Assembly (NCBI RefSeq): GCF_040267705.1
Contig: NZ_CP158374.1
Coordinates: 1,984,001 to 2,048,000, forward strand
Direction: 5' to 3'
Length of the DNA: 64,000 nucleotides
From: Agromyces sp. G08B096
GTDB lineage: Bacteria > Actinomycetota > Actinomycetes > Actinomycetales > Microbacteriaceae
Shown piece by piece: positions 45,653-59,184 of the stretch (positions are counted from its first letter, which is position 1; every line of letters begins with the position of its first letter). A model generated the notes under the pieces. It saw only the letters and a program-made list of their open reading frames with translations, searched no databases and was not told where the DNA came from. Made by a program: the position numbers and the translations under genes.

Positions 45653-47365
45653 TTACGCGGCCCGCTCGGCCGCGATCTCCAGCAGCTCCCGCGCGTGCGC
45701 CAGACCGCTCTCGGAGTCGGCGAGGCCGGAGAGCAGTCGCGCCATCTCGGCCTCGCGTTCGGCGCCCTCCAGCTGTCGCACGCTCGACGCGGTCACCTGA
45801 CCGTCGGTGCCCTTCACGACGCTCAGGTGGTTCGTGGCGAACGCCGCGACCTGCGCGAGATGGGTGACGACGATCACCTGCGAGCGTTCGGCCAATCGGG
45901 CGAGCCGACGCCCGATCTCGATGGCCGCGGCGCCGCCGACGCCCGCATCGACCTCGTCGAACACGAAGGTGGGCACGGGGTCGGTGCCGGCGATGACGAC
46001 CTCGATCGCGAGCATCACCCGCGAGAGTTCGCCGCCCGAGGCACCGCGCGAGACGGAACGCGGCTCGGTGCCCGGATGCGGCCGCAGCAGGATGGAGACC
46101 TGATCGCGTCCATGGGCTGCCGGCTCCGCCGCGGGCTCGACCAGCACGGTGAGCTCCGCGTCGGGCATCGCGAGCGCCGCGAGTTCGGCCGTCACGGCTT
46201 CGGCGAGACGCGAAGCCGCCTCGGTGCGCAGTTCGGTGACCCGCGTCGCGAGCCGGTCGACTTCGCCCTCGAGCCGATCGACGGATGCCTCGAGCGCCTC
46301 GATGCGGTCGTCGTCGCCGTCGAGCTCGATGAGGCGGAGCCCTCCCTCGGCACGGAACGCGAGGACGTCGTCGAGCGTGGTGCCGTGGCGCCTGATGAGC
46401 CCGGCGAGGAGCGCCCGTCGCTCCTGCACGAGCTCGAGCTCGCGCGCGCCGTCGGCGTCGAGGCCTGTCAGGTAGCTCGACAGCTCGGCCGCGGCATCCG
46501 CCAGCAGGAAGCCGGCGTTTGCGAGGGCGTCGACGATCGGCGCGAGCGCGGGGTCGTGCGGGGCGACCCGCTCGACATGCCGGCGGGCGCTCTCCACGAG
46601 CGTGACGGCGTCGGGCGCATCGTCGACCGGGCTCTCGGCGGAGACGAGCTCGTGCGCCTGCGCGGCGGCGAGTCGGAGGTCTTCGAGGTTGGTCAGCCGG
46701 TCGGCCCGCTCCGCGAGCTCGACGTCTTCGCCGAGCTGCGGGTCGGCCGCCTCGACCTCGTCGAGCGCGGCACGGAGCTCGGCGGCCTCGCGGGCGCGTG
46801 CGTCGTGGTCGGCGCGCAATCGCTCGAGCTCTTCGGCGTCCGTCCGCCAGGATCGGAACGCCGCGCGGTACTCGGTGATGGCCTCCTGCAGGGCCGCTCC
46901 CGCGAAGCGGTCGAGCGCTTCACGCTGCGCGACCGCGGAGCGCAGGCGCTGCTGATCGGCCTGACCGTGGACCACCACGAGCTCGTCCCCGAGTTCGGAG
47001 AGAACGCCCACGGGGGCGCTCCGCCCGCCGACGACGGCCCGGCTGCGCCCCTCGGCCGAGACCGACCGGCCGAGCAGGAGTTCGCCGGCCTCGATCTCTC
47101 CCCCGGTTTCGGCCACCCGGGCACCGACCCGTTCGGCGGCCGGCGTGCCCTCGGGCACGAGCCATCGACCCTCGACCCAGGCCTGCTTGGCGCCGGACCG
47201 GACCGCGCCGGCGTCCGCCCGGGCGCCGAGCAGCAGGCCGAGCGCGGTGACGACCATGGTCTTGCCGGCGCCGGTCTCACCGGTCACGGCGGTGAACCCC
47301 GGACCGAGTGGAAGCGTCGCCTCCCCGATCACGCCGAGGTCGCGGATGCCGAGTTCCTCAATCAT
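45653..47365 (-). CDS. recN: DNA repair protein RecN
   Basis: This 570-residue SMC-like ATPase acts in double-strand-break repair. It has the N-terminal Walker A FTAVTGETGAGKTMVVTALG, a long coiled coil (about residues 150-380) and the C-terminal signature SRGASGGELSRVMLA and Walker B TFVFDEVDAGVGG. The ATG at 47363-47365 overlaps the end of nadK by eight bases. No LexA box is seen in front, as it is inside an operon. Confidence 0.96.
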   Translation of the reverse strand: MIEELGIRDLGVIGEATLPLGPGFTAVTGETGAGKTMVVTALGLLLGARADAGAVRSGAKQAWVEGRWLVPEGTPAAERVGARVAETGGEIEAGELLLGRSVSAEGRSRAVVGGRSAPVGVLSELGDELVVVHGQADQQRLRSAVAQREALDRFAGAALQEAITEYRAAFRSWRTDAEELERLRADHDARAREAAELRAALDEVEAADPQLGEDVELAERADRLTNLEDLRLAAAQAHELVSAESPVDDAPDAVTLVESARRHVERVAPHDPALAPIVDALANAGFLLADAAAELSSYLTGLDADGARELELVQERRALLAGLIRRHGTTLDDVLAFRAEGGLRLIELDGDDDRIEALEASVDRLEGEVDRLATRVTELRTEAASRLAEAVTAELAALAMPDAELTVLVEPAAEPAAHGRDQVSILLRPHPGTEPRSVSRGASGGELSRVMLAIEVVIAGTDPVPTFVFDEVDAGVGGAAAIEIGRRLARLAERSQVIVVTHLAQVAAFATNHLSVVKGTDGQVTASSVRQLEGAEREAEMARLLSGLADSESGLAHARELLEIAAERAA

Positions 47366-48287
47366 CGTTCGCCTCATCCCTGCCGACCGGGCCGCGCCAC
47401 CCCGTGACCGGCAGGTCGAACTTGTTGACGAGCCGGTCGGTGAACGGCGCCTCGTGGATGCGCGCGAGTCGCACGGGGACGGGAGACTTGCGCACGATCA
47501 CGCGCGCGCCGCTCGGGAGGTCGAACATCCGCCGCCCGTCGCACCAGAGGACGGCCGCCGCTTCGGTGCGGTGGAGCACCTCGACGGCGAGCGACGAGTC
47601 GGGACCGACCACGAGCGGGCGGGCGAAGAGCGCGTGCGCGCTCAGCGGCACGAGGAGCAGCGCCTCGAGGCTCGGCCATACCACTGGTCCGCCCGCGGAG
47701 AAGGAGTAGGCCGTCGAGCCCGTCGGCGTGGACATGACGACGCCGTCGCAGCCGAACGACGACAGCGGCCGGCGGTCGACCTCGATGACGACCTCGAGCA
47801 TGCGCTCGCGCTCGGCCTTCTCGACGGTCGCCTCGTTCAGCGCCCAGCTCTCGTACACCACGTCGGCGCCCGACTTGACGCGCACCGAGAGCGTCATGCG
47901 CTCCTCGACCGTGTACTCGCGCGCGAGGGCCCTGGTGATGGTGTAGCCGAGGTCGTCGCGTTCGCTCTCGGCGAGGAACCCGACATGGCCGAGGTTCACG
48001 CCGAGCAGCGGCGCGGTGTACTCGCGCATGAGCTCGGCCGCCCGCAGAATGGTGCCGTCGCCGCCGAGCACGATCACGAGCTCGATGGTGGCCGGATCGA
48101 TCGACTCGAATCGCTTCACCCGCCCGTTCAGCGAGGGCACGAACTCGTGCACGTCGTCCCAGTGCTCGGTCGCGATCACGGGCACTGCCCCGGCTTCGAG
48201 CAATTGGGCGCAGACCTCGCCGGTCGCCTCGAGCGCCGTGCGCCGACCGGTGTGGGCGACGACGAGGAAGTGCCGCGCTTCGGTCAT
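47358..48287 (-). CDS. nadK: NAD kinase
   Basis: This 309-residue kinase makes NADP from NAD. It shows VIVLGGDGTILRAAEL, GVNLGHVGFLAE, and TPTGSTAYSFSAGGPVV, the conserved NAD kinase motifs. It overlaps tlyA by four bases and recN by eight, so the three are one coupled operon. Confidence 0.96.
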   Translation of the reverse strand: MTEARHFLVVAHTGRRTALEATGEVCAQLLEAGAVPVIATEHWDDVHEFVPSLNGRVKRFESIDPATIELVIVLGGDGTILRAAELMREYTAPLLGVNLGHVGFLAESERDDLGYTITRALAREYTVEERMTLSVRVKSGADVVYESWALNEATVEKAERERMLEVVIEVDRRPLSSFGCDGVVMSTPTGSTAYSFSAGGPVVWPSLEALLLVPLSAHALFARPLVVGPDSSLAVEVLHRTEAAAVLWCDGRRMFDLPSGARVIVRKSPVPVRLARIHEAPFTDRLVNKFDLPVTGWRGPVGRDEANDD

Positions 48288-49093
48288 CCGTGCCCGCCTC
48301 TCGTCAGTTGCTCGACTCGACCTGACCATTCTGACGGATTGCCGCCCGCGGAGGCGCTGAGGTGCACGAGGTACTCGTGATTGCCGTGTCCGCCGGCGAT
48401 TGGGGAGGACAGCACGCCCGCCACCCCGAGACCGAGGTCGAAAGCCGCCCACAGCACGTCCATCACTGCGTCGTCGCGCAGCGCGGGGTCGCGCACGACG
48501 CCCTCGCGCACGCCGCTCCGGCCGACCTCGAACTGCGGCTTCACGAGCAGCACGAAGTCGGCGCCCTCGGCGGCTGTGGCGACGAGCGCCGGCAGCACCG
48601 TGGTCAGCGAGATGAACGACAGGTCGGCCGTCACGAGGCTCGGGCGCTCGTCCACGCCGGTCAGCCGGGCGAGCTCGCCCGCGTCCAAGTGGCGCACGTT
48701 GCATCCCTCGACGACGACGAGCCCCGGAGCGTCTCGCAGCGATGGCGCGAGCTGGTCGTGTCCGACGTCGACCGCGAGGACGGTCCGGGCGCCTCGCTCG
48801 AGCAGCACCTGACTGAACCCGCCCGTCGACGCGCCGGCGTCGAGTACCACACGATCGCGCGGATCCACCGCGAATCCATCGAGCGCAGCGAGCAGCTTGT
48901 GCGCGGCGCGGCTGACGTAGTGGTCGGCCTGGGCGACCACGATGACCGCGTCATCGGCCACGCGCTGCGACGCCTTCACCACGGGCTGGCCGTCGACGGT
49001 CACGGCTCCTGCCGCGATCAGCGCGGCGGCGTGCGTCCGCGACCGGGCGAGCCCGAGCTCCGCTACGGCCGCATCCAGGCGACGACCGCCCAT
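48284..49093 (-). CDS. tlyA: TlyA-family rRNA 2'-O-methyltransferase/hemolysin
   Basis: This 269-residue enzyme has an N-terminal S4 domain (RRLDAAVAELGLARSRTHAA) and a SAM-dependent methyltransferase domain (VVLDAGASTGGFSQVLLERGA, TADLSFISLTTVLP, FVLLVKPQFEVGR). TlyA methylates 16S C1409 and 23S C1920 in mycobacteria; the same is expected here. It starts one base after the small gene upstream. Confidence 0.95.
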   Translation of the reverse strand: MGGRRLDAAVAELGLARSRTHAAALIAAGAVTVDGQPVVKASQRVADDAVIVVAQADHYVSRAAHKLLAALDGFAVDPRDRVVLDAGASTGGFSQVLLERGARTVLAVDVGHDQLAPSLRDAPGLVVVEGCNVRHLDAGELARLTGVDERPSLVTADLSFISLTTVLPALVATAAEGADFVLLVKPQFEVGRSGVREGVVRDPALRDDAVMDVLWAAFDLGLGVAGVLSSPIAGGHGNHEYLVHLSASAGGNPSEWSGRVEQLTRGGHG

Positions 49094-49094
49094 C

Positions 49095-49292
49095 TCAGGC
49101 GTCGCCGCGCGACGGATCGGAGTGCTCGAGCTCCTCGCGCAGCCGTTCCGCCACGGCCTGATAGCGGGGTGCCCGCTCGGCGAGCGGCATCCGTTCGATC
49201 TCGGCCGCCTCGCGGGCGTCGTCCAGCGCAGCGTCCGCCGGGGCGCCCGCAGCGCCGTCCGTCTCGCCGATCGCCTCGGATGCCTCGTCCAT
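49095..49292 (-). CDS. Small conserved protein of the tlyA operon
   Basis: This 65-residue acidic protein ends RAPRYQAVAERLREELEHSD; a short protein of this type lies between the HAD phosphatase and tlyA genes in many actinobacteria (Rv1693 in M. tuberculosis, from memory). Function unknown. ATG at 49290-49292 was preferred to an upstream start as it begins the acidic core. Its stop codon lies one base before tlyA. Confidence 0.75.
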   Translation of the reverse strand: MDEASEAIGETDGAAGAPADAALDDAREAAEIERMPLAERAPRYQAVAERLREELEHSDPSRGDA

Positions 49293-49346
49293 GCGCTCCA
49301 CGCTACCCGCTGCCGCCCACGCGGCGACCACGACCGTCCGCGCTCA

Positions 49347-50372
49347 TCAGGAGTACAGGCGCTCGGGAACGCGGAGCGCGTGGATCGGATGCCCGGAGTC
49401 CCAGATCACCGCGCAGGCGGCACGGAGCAGGTCGAGCTCGTCGGCGCCGTCCGACACGACGACGACCGCGTCGCCGTCGAGCCGCACCTTGGCACGCCCG
49501 ACGCGAACGGCGTCCCTCGAACGCTCGACCACCGGGTACGGATCGTGGAGGCCCCTGAGGTCGCCCAGGATGAAGTCGGGCCGTTCGGCGGCCTTCGCGG
49601 CGAGCAGCTGCTTCGCACGGTCGATGCCGGTGAGCACGACGGCGGACGCCATGCCGGCCCGGTTCGCGCCGAGGATGTCGGTGTCGAGCCGGTCGCCGAC
49701 CACGAGCGGACGGTCGGCGGCGAACCGCCGACGGGCCTCGTCGAAGATCGGCGTCTCGGGCTTGCCGGCCACGACCGGGAACCGGCCGACCGCGGTGTGC
49801 ACCGCGGAGACGAGCGTCCCGTTGCCCGGCGCGATTCCTCGGGCGACCGGGATCGTCCAGTCCATGTTCGTGGCGATCCACGGGATGCCGTGCTCGTCCG
49901 CGAATCCGCCGGCGTTCAACGCGAACGCGGCTTCGGCGAGCTGGGTCCACCCGACGTCGGGAGCGAAGCCCTGCACGACCGCGGCCGGCGCGTCGTCGGC
50001 GGACCGCGTCACCCGGTAGCCGCGGCGCTCGAGCTCGGTGACGATGCCCTCGCCGCCGACGACCAGCACGAGTGCCCCAGCGGGCACGCGCTCGGCGAGC
50101 AGGTGCATCGCGGCCTGCGGGGACGTCACGACGTCGTCGGCGACGACGTCGAGGCCGAGCTCGGCGAGGTGACGGGCGACGGATGCATCGCTCCGCGAGG
50201 CGTTGTTCGTGATGTACCCGACGGCCCGCTCGCGCTTGGCGAGGTTCAGACTCTCCACCGCGAACGGGATCGCGTCGGCGCCTCGATAGACGACGCCGTC
50301 CAGGTCCGCGAGGACCGCATCGACGCCGTCGAGCGGCGCCCGGGCGTCACTCCTCGGTCTGAACAGGCTCAT
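49347..50372 (-). CDS. HAD-superfamily hydrolase, NagD/PGP-like (class IIA)
   Basis: This 341-residue phosphatase has HAD motif I AVLADLDGVVYRGADAI, motif II YITNNASRS, and motif IV VVGDRLDTDILGANRAGM, with a C2-type cap between. It probably dephosphorylates a small metabolite such as glycerol or glycolate phosphate. Its ATG lies 26 bases inside the end of the TPR gene. Conserved position upstream of tlyA. Confidence 0.9.
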   Translation of the reverse strand: MSLFRPRSDARAPLDGVDAVLADLDGVVYRGADAIPFAVESLNLAKRERAVGYITNNASRSDASVARHLAELGLDVVADDVVTSPQAAMHLLAERVPAGALVLVVGGEGIVTELERRGYRVTRSADDAPAAVVQGFAPDVGWTQLAEAAFALNAGGFADEHGIPWIATNMDWTIPVARGIAPGNGTLVSAVHTAVGRFPVVAGKPETPIFDEARRRFAADRPLVVGDRLDTDILGANRAGMASAVVLTGIDRAKQLLAAKAAERPDFILGDLRGLHDPYPVVERSRDAVRVGRAKVRLDGDAVVVVSDGADELDLLRAACAVIWDSGHPIHALRVPERLYS

Positions 50373-51819
50373 CGCCGTCTTCGGTGGTCGTGATCGCGTC
50401 GGGGTCGGTCTCCGCGAGCAGCGCGGCGACTTCGGGTTCGATGGCATCGGCGGGGTCGCCCTCGTCGGCCACGTCTCCGGCGGCGGCCGCAGCGTCCTGG
50501 TCGGTCGGGTCGAGCGGCCCGGCGATCTCGTCGGCGTCGACGTCTGCCCCGGACAGATCCTCCTCGAGCTCGAACACCTCGAACACCTCGTCGTCCGACG
50601 GCCCGTTCAGCGCCTCATCGGCGCGCATGGCGCGGGCACGCCACTCGTCGGCTTCGGCGCCCCGTCCGAGCTCGGCGAGCACCTCGGCGTAAGCCGAGAA
50701 AAGTGCCGGGCTGTAGCTGAACGCGCGGTCCGGGTCGAGCTGCGGCACTTCGAGCTCCGCGAGCGCGAGGTCGGGCTGACCCAGGTCGAGCCGGGCGCCG
50801 GACATCGCGATCGCGAGCGCCGCCTGCACGGCTGCCGGGAGCGTGCTCCGGTCGACCGATCGGCCGAGTTCGAGCGCCCGGTCGGGACGCCCGACGCCGC
50901 GCTCGCTGTCGACCATGAGGGGCAGCTGATCGTTGCTGCCCGAGATGCGCCGGTACGTGCGCAGCTCGCGAAGCGCGAGAGCGAAGTCACCGGTCTCGTA
51001 GGCCGTGATCGCGAGCGTCTCGCGCACCACCGCGACACGGCCCGCACGCCGCGAGGCTGCGAGCGCGTGCCGGTGCGCGAGCTCAGGGTCCTCGTCCAGG
51101 TATCGGGATGCCGCGGCCAGGTGCCGCGCGACCCAGTCGGCGTTCTCCTTGCTCAGCGTCTTCAGCTCGGCTCGGGCGCCGCGGTCGAGGTCGCGCGGGG
51201 TGATCTCGTCGGGCACGAACGGGTCGTCGTGACGAGGGCGGTCCGTGCCTGCCACCGAGCCGACGTGCGTCCTCGGCGGTCGGGATGCCCCGGGACGGTC
51301 GCCCCGCCGGTCGTACGAGTCCCGCCGGGCGCCATCACGCCGCGCGTCGTCGCGCCGAGGGCCGCCGGTTCGAGCGCCGTCGCGCTTCTCCCACGGCTTG
51401 CCGCCCTCACGACGGGGCGCGCCGCCCTGGCCGGCGGGACGCGACGAGCGCTCCCCGCTCTGCCATGGGCGTTGGCCCTCACGACGCGGGCCATCACCAC
51501 GGGGACCGCCATCGCGCTTCTCCCACGGCTTGCCGCCCTCACGACGGGGACCATCACCACGGGGACCGCCATCACGCTTCTCCCACGGCTTCGTACCATC
51601 ACGACGCGGAGCGCCATCGCGCTTCTCCCACGGCTTCCCACCATCACGACGCGGAGCGCCGTCGCGCGAGGCTCGCTGATCGCGGTCGGATCGCGGGCGC
51701 GCTGCACCATCGCGGGCACCACGAGCAGGTCCAGATCCGCGTTGCCCGCCTGCTCCTCGTTGACGGTCGGTGCGCTTCGCGCGGTCCTCGTCGCTCGGGC
51801 CCTGGCTGGAGTCGGTCAC
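50347..51819 (-). CDS. TPR-like protein with repetitive basic N terminus
   Basis: This 490-residue cytoplasmic protein has three parts. Residues about 1-195 are disordered and built of Arg/Gly/Asp-rich repeats including four copies of KPWEKRDG. Residues about 205-395 are helical, TPR-like (LKTLSKENADWVARHLAAA, ETGDFALALRELRTYRR, DLGQPDLALAELEVPQLD). The last 90 residues are very acidic. Proteins of this kind precede the HAD-tlyA genes in actinobacteria; the function is unknown. GTG start behind AGGA. The charge separation suggests self-association or RNA binding, which is inference. Confidence 0.85.
   Translation of the reverse strand: MTDSSQGPSDEDRAKRTDRQRGAGGQRGSGPARGARDGAARPRSDRDQRASRDGAPRRDGGKPWEKRDGAPRRDGTKPWEKRDGGPRGDGPRREGGKPWEKRDGGPRGDGPRREGQRPWQSGERSSRPAGQGGAPRREGGKPWEKRDGARTGGPRRDDARRDGARRDSYDRRGDRPGASRPPRTHVGSVAGTDRPRHDDPFVPDEITPRDLDRGARAELKTLSKENADWVARHLAAASRYLDEDPELAHRHALAASRRAGRVAVVRETLAITAYETGDFALALRELRTYRRISGSNDQLPLMVDSERGVGRPDRALELGRSVDRSTLPAAVQAALAIAMSGARLDLGQPDLALAELEVPQLDPDRAFSYSPALFSAYAEVLAELGRGAEADEWRARAMRADEALNGPSDDEVFEVFELEEDLSGADVDADEIAGPLDPTDQDAAAAAGDVADEGDPADAIEPEVAALLAETDPDAITTTEDGDEPVQTEE
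51380..51680 (-). repeat. In-frame tandem-like repeats in the TPR-like gene
   Basis: The block CGCTTCTCCCACGGCTT occurs at 51383, 51515, 51575 and 51620 (spacing 132, 60 and 45), each encoding KPWEKR, with linkers coding for RDG-APRRDG or RDG-GPRGDG. All spacings are multiples of three, so copy number can change without breaking the frame. Confidence 0.85.
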
Positions 51820-51895
51820 GTGATCGTCCTGTCGATGATGGAGTCTGTCGACTCAACGGTACTGCGGGCTGTATCGGAGGAGCCCGTTAACGCGA

Positions 51896-51942
51896 AATGG
51901 CCACCCAGCGACGCTCCCAATTGAACGTCGTGGGTGGCCATT
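51896..51942 (-). terminator. rRNA operon terminator
   Basis: AATGGCCACCCA/TGGGTGGCCATT, extended by CGACG/CGTCG past one bulge, forms a stem of about 17 bp just beyond the 5S rRNA. Confidence 0.8.
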
Positions 51943-51954
51943 CCTGAATGGATG

Positions 51955-52072
51955 TCCGGCGGTGTCCTACTCTCCCACAGGGTCGCCCCTGCAGTACCAT
52001 CGGCGCTGCGAGTCTTAGCTTCCGGGTTCGGAATGTGTCCGGGCGTTTCCCTCGCGCTATGGCCGCCGAAAC
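51955..52072 (-). rRNA. rrf: 5S ribosomal RNA
   Basis: The minus strand begins GTTTCGGCGGCCATAGCG and contains CCCGGACACATTCCGAACC and GGGAGAGTAGGACACCGCCG, the typical actinobacterial 5S sequence of about 118 nt. Ends are approximate to a few bases. Confidence 0.93.
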
Positions 52073-52281
52073 TCTAGTACCAAGCACACCCCTGGGGGTG
52101 GTTGGTGGTCTCGGTGCCCCGACCCTGGTCACACGTGTGTGTGTGTGGGGTGGGGGTGTGTCTGTGTTGAGTTTGTTGGGTTCCGTCTGTTGGGAACCAC
52201 AGAGTGGACGCGAGCAATCCGTAGGCCACCGCACACGGCCTTTGCTTGAATGAGTTCAAACTCGTGTGGGTGTAGTGATTG
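52073..52281 (-). other. 23S-5S internal transcribed spacer
   Basis: This 209-bp spacer has no tRNA. It contains a GT/G-rich run on the plus strand (about 52130-52180) and, at 52185-52216, the 3' half of the 23S processing stem, complementary to 55525-55556 in the other spacer. Confidence 0.8.
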
Positions 52282-57370
<5,089 letters not shown>

Positions 57371-57751
57371 AAAAATGGTTCCCAACCAACCCGAAGGCGG
57401 CCAGGGAGTTCAAATCACTGACAGAGAAACAACTGACTCAAAAAATCAAATTGTCCATCAATCAAAGGAATCCCACCCACCCCGAAGAGCAGGACAGGGT
57501 TCAAAAAATTGGCATTGAACATAGTGCACGCTGTTGAGTTCTCAAGAAACGGACGCTCTCGCTTCGATACCGTTGGCATCTCACTCGAGGCTGACGTTTC
57601 CATCCCGGGCATCCCATGAGGGACGGTTCCGGATGCTTCGAACACCGGAAGAGAATCTCTTCCTTGGTTCGGGATCGTTTCCACTTGAGGGCGGTGAGCG
57701 GAGCCTGTCCGGCTCTCTCGCTCCCCCGCTCCTTTGGGGCAACGAATGAAT
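57371..57751 (-). other. rRNA operon leader
   Basis: This 381-bp transcribed leader contains TTGAGAACTCAACAGCGTGC (about 57525-57545), a boxA-like region common in actinobacterial rrn leaders, an A/T-rich run next to the 16S gene, and a TATGTTCAATG-CCA segment near 57511-57525 that may pair imperfectly with the 16S-23S spacer (about 55755-55773) as the 16S processing stem. The ORFs across it are not convincing genes. Confidence 0.65.
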
Positions 57752-57780
57752 ACTTTACGTATCCGGGGGCTACCCCGCAA
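57752..57780 (-). promoter_or_regulatory. rRNA operon promoter
   Basis: TTGCGG (57775-57780), a 17-bp spacer, and TAAAGT (57752-57757), followed by an AT-rich start region, about 380 bp upstream of 16S. Further promoters within the leader cannot be excluded. Confidence 0.6.
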
Positions 57781-57810
57781 CTCGGGCCTGCATCCCGGGC
57801 GTGTCGCGCG

Positions 57811-59170
57811 TCATTCCGCCCAACTGGGCGCATCCGAGCCCCACTCGTGCGGGGCCTCCGGCCAGGCTGCCGGCACGCCTGGGACGGCTGGCGCCGGTGC
57901 GGTCAGCCGGACCGAGGCGGCACCGACGGCGAGGTCCACCAGATGAGGGTCGGCTCGCGGCTGATCGATGCCCTCGCGAGGTGCCGGCTCGGAGGTGCGG
58001 GGCATCCCGAGCAGTTCGGCGGCCGTCCGTCTGAGCGAGAGTCGCGTGATCCGTCGGCCGGAGGCGTGGCCGTCGAGCATGGAGATCACGGCCGTCGCGA
58101 GCAGGTACCCCGTCGCGTGATCGAGCGCCTGCGCCGGCAGGGCGCCGGGGGCATCCGGACCGCCCTCGATCGAGGCGATGCCGCTCGCGGCCTGCACCAG
58201 GCTGTCGAATCCGCGCCGCTCCCCCTCCGGTCCGGTCTCGCCCCAGGCCGACAGCGACCCCACGACGAGGCGCCGATGGCGCTCCACGAGGCCGTCGGGG
58301 TCGAGGCCCCGCGAGCGCAGTCCCGTCGGCCGGTATCCGAGCACGAGGACGTCGGCGGCCGGCGAGCAGCTCGTCGAAACGGGCGCGGTCGCGCGGGGAG
58401 TCCAGGTCCAGGAGCGCGGTGCGTTTGCCCGCGCCCGTGTCGAGGTGCTGCCACCCGATCTCGGGCCGTCGCAGCGGGTCGATCCGAAGGACGTCCGCGC
58501 CAAGGTACGCGAGCGTCCGCGTCGCGATCGGCCCGGCGATCACGCGGGTGAGATCGAGCACTCGGATGCCCGCGAGCGGACGCGCCGGGTCCCGCGCATC
58601 GAGCCGCGGTCCTCCGCCCGCTCCGTCGAGCCCGATGAGCGCATCATCGCGGAGCGCGGCATCCGCAGCGGGATCCTCCAGGGCGACGGCCACGCAGAGC
58701 CCGCCGGCAGCGACGATGGATGCCTCGAGCTCGGCCGCGGTCCTCGTGGCGATCGCCCGCTCGACGGCCTCGATCGGCGCATCGGCGCCCACGCCCAGGC
58801 CGCGCCGGAGGGCTCGCTCGTGATGCGGGTAGTTCGCGTGCGTCCGCACCCAGCCGTCCGCCGCCCGACGGAATCCGGAGAGCGGCGCCCAGGCGTCGGG
58901 TTTCACCCCGCCGATGCGGAACCACCGTTCACTGGTGAACGCGGTGGCGATACGATCGGCGTCGAGGCGCACGGGCCCCGGCACGCCGGACGCGACCGCC
59001 GCCGCGACCGACACCGCGGCCACGGATCCGGCGGCGAGCCCCGACACGTCGAGCCGGGCCGGCAGCGGCACCGCGGGCAGACCGTCCGCGAGCCGCTCGA
59101 GCTCGACGTCGTCGCGTCCGAGGTCGCGCCAGACGCGCCGGAGCAGCCGCATCGCCGACTGCCCTGGCAT
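57811..59170 (-). pseudogene. CaiB/BaiF-type CoA-transferase, frameshifted
   Basis: Two adjoining frames together encode one CoA-transferase family III protein of about 452 residues. The first runs from 59170 through RPLAGIRVLDLTRVIAGPIA to FDELLAG at about 58353; the second continues AADVLVLGYRPTGLRSRGLD, GETGPEGERRGFDSLVQAAS and ends at 57811. The total length, 1360 bases, is one more than a multiple of three, pointing to a single extra base in a GC-rich CGCCGGCCGCC run. It could be a true mutation or an assembly error. Family members move CoA between carboxylic acids. A later ATG at 59152 is an alternative start. Confidence 0.8.
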
Positions 59171-59184
59171 GCGATCGGCCCGAG

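Noticed and set aside
51380-51680. Repeats that might suggest a CRISPR array
   Set aside because: Spacing is irregular and in multiples of three, and the repeats encode a protein repeat in a real reading frame.
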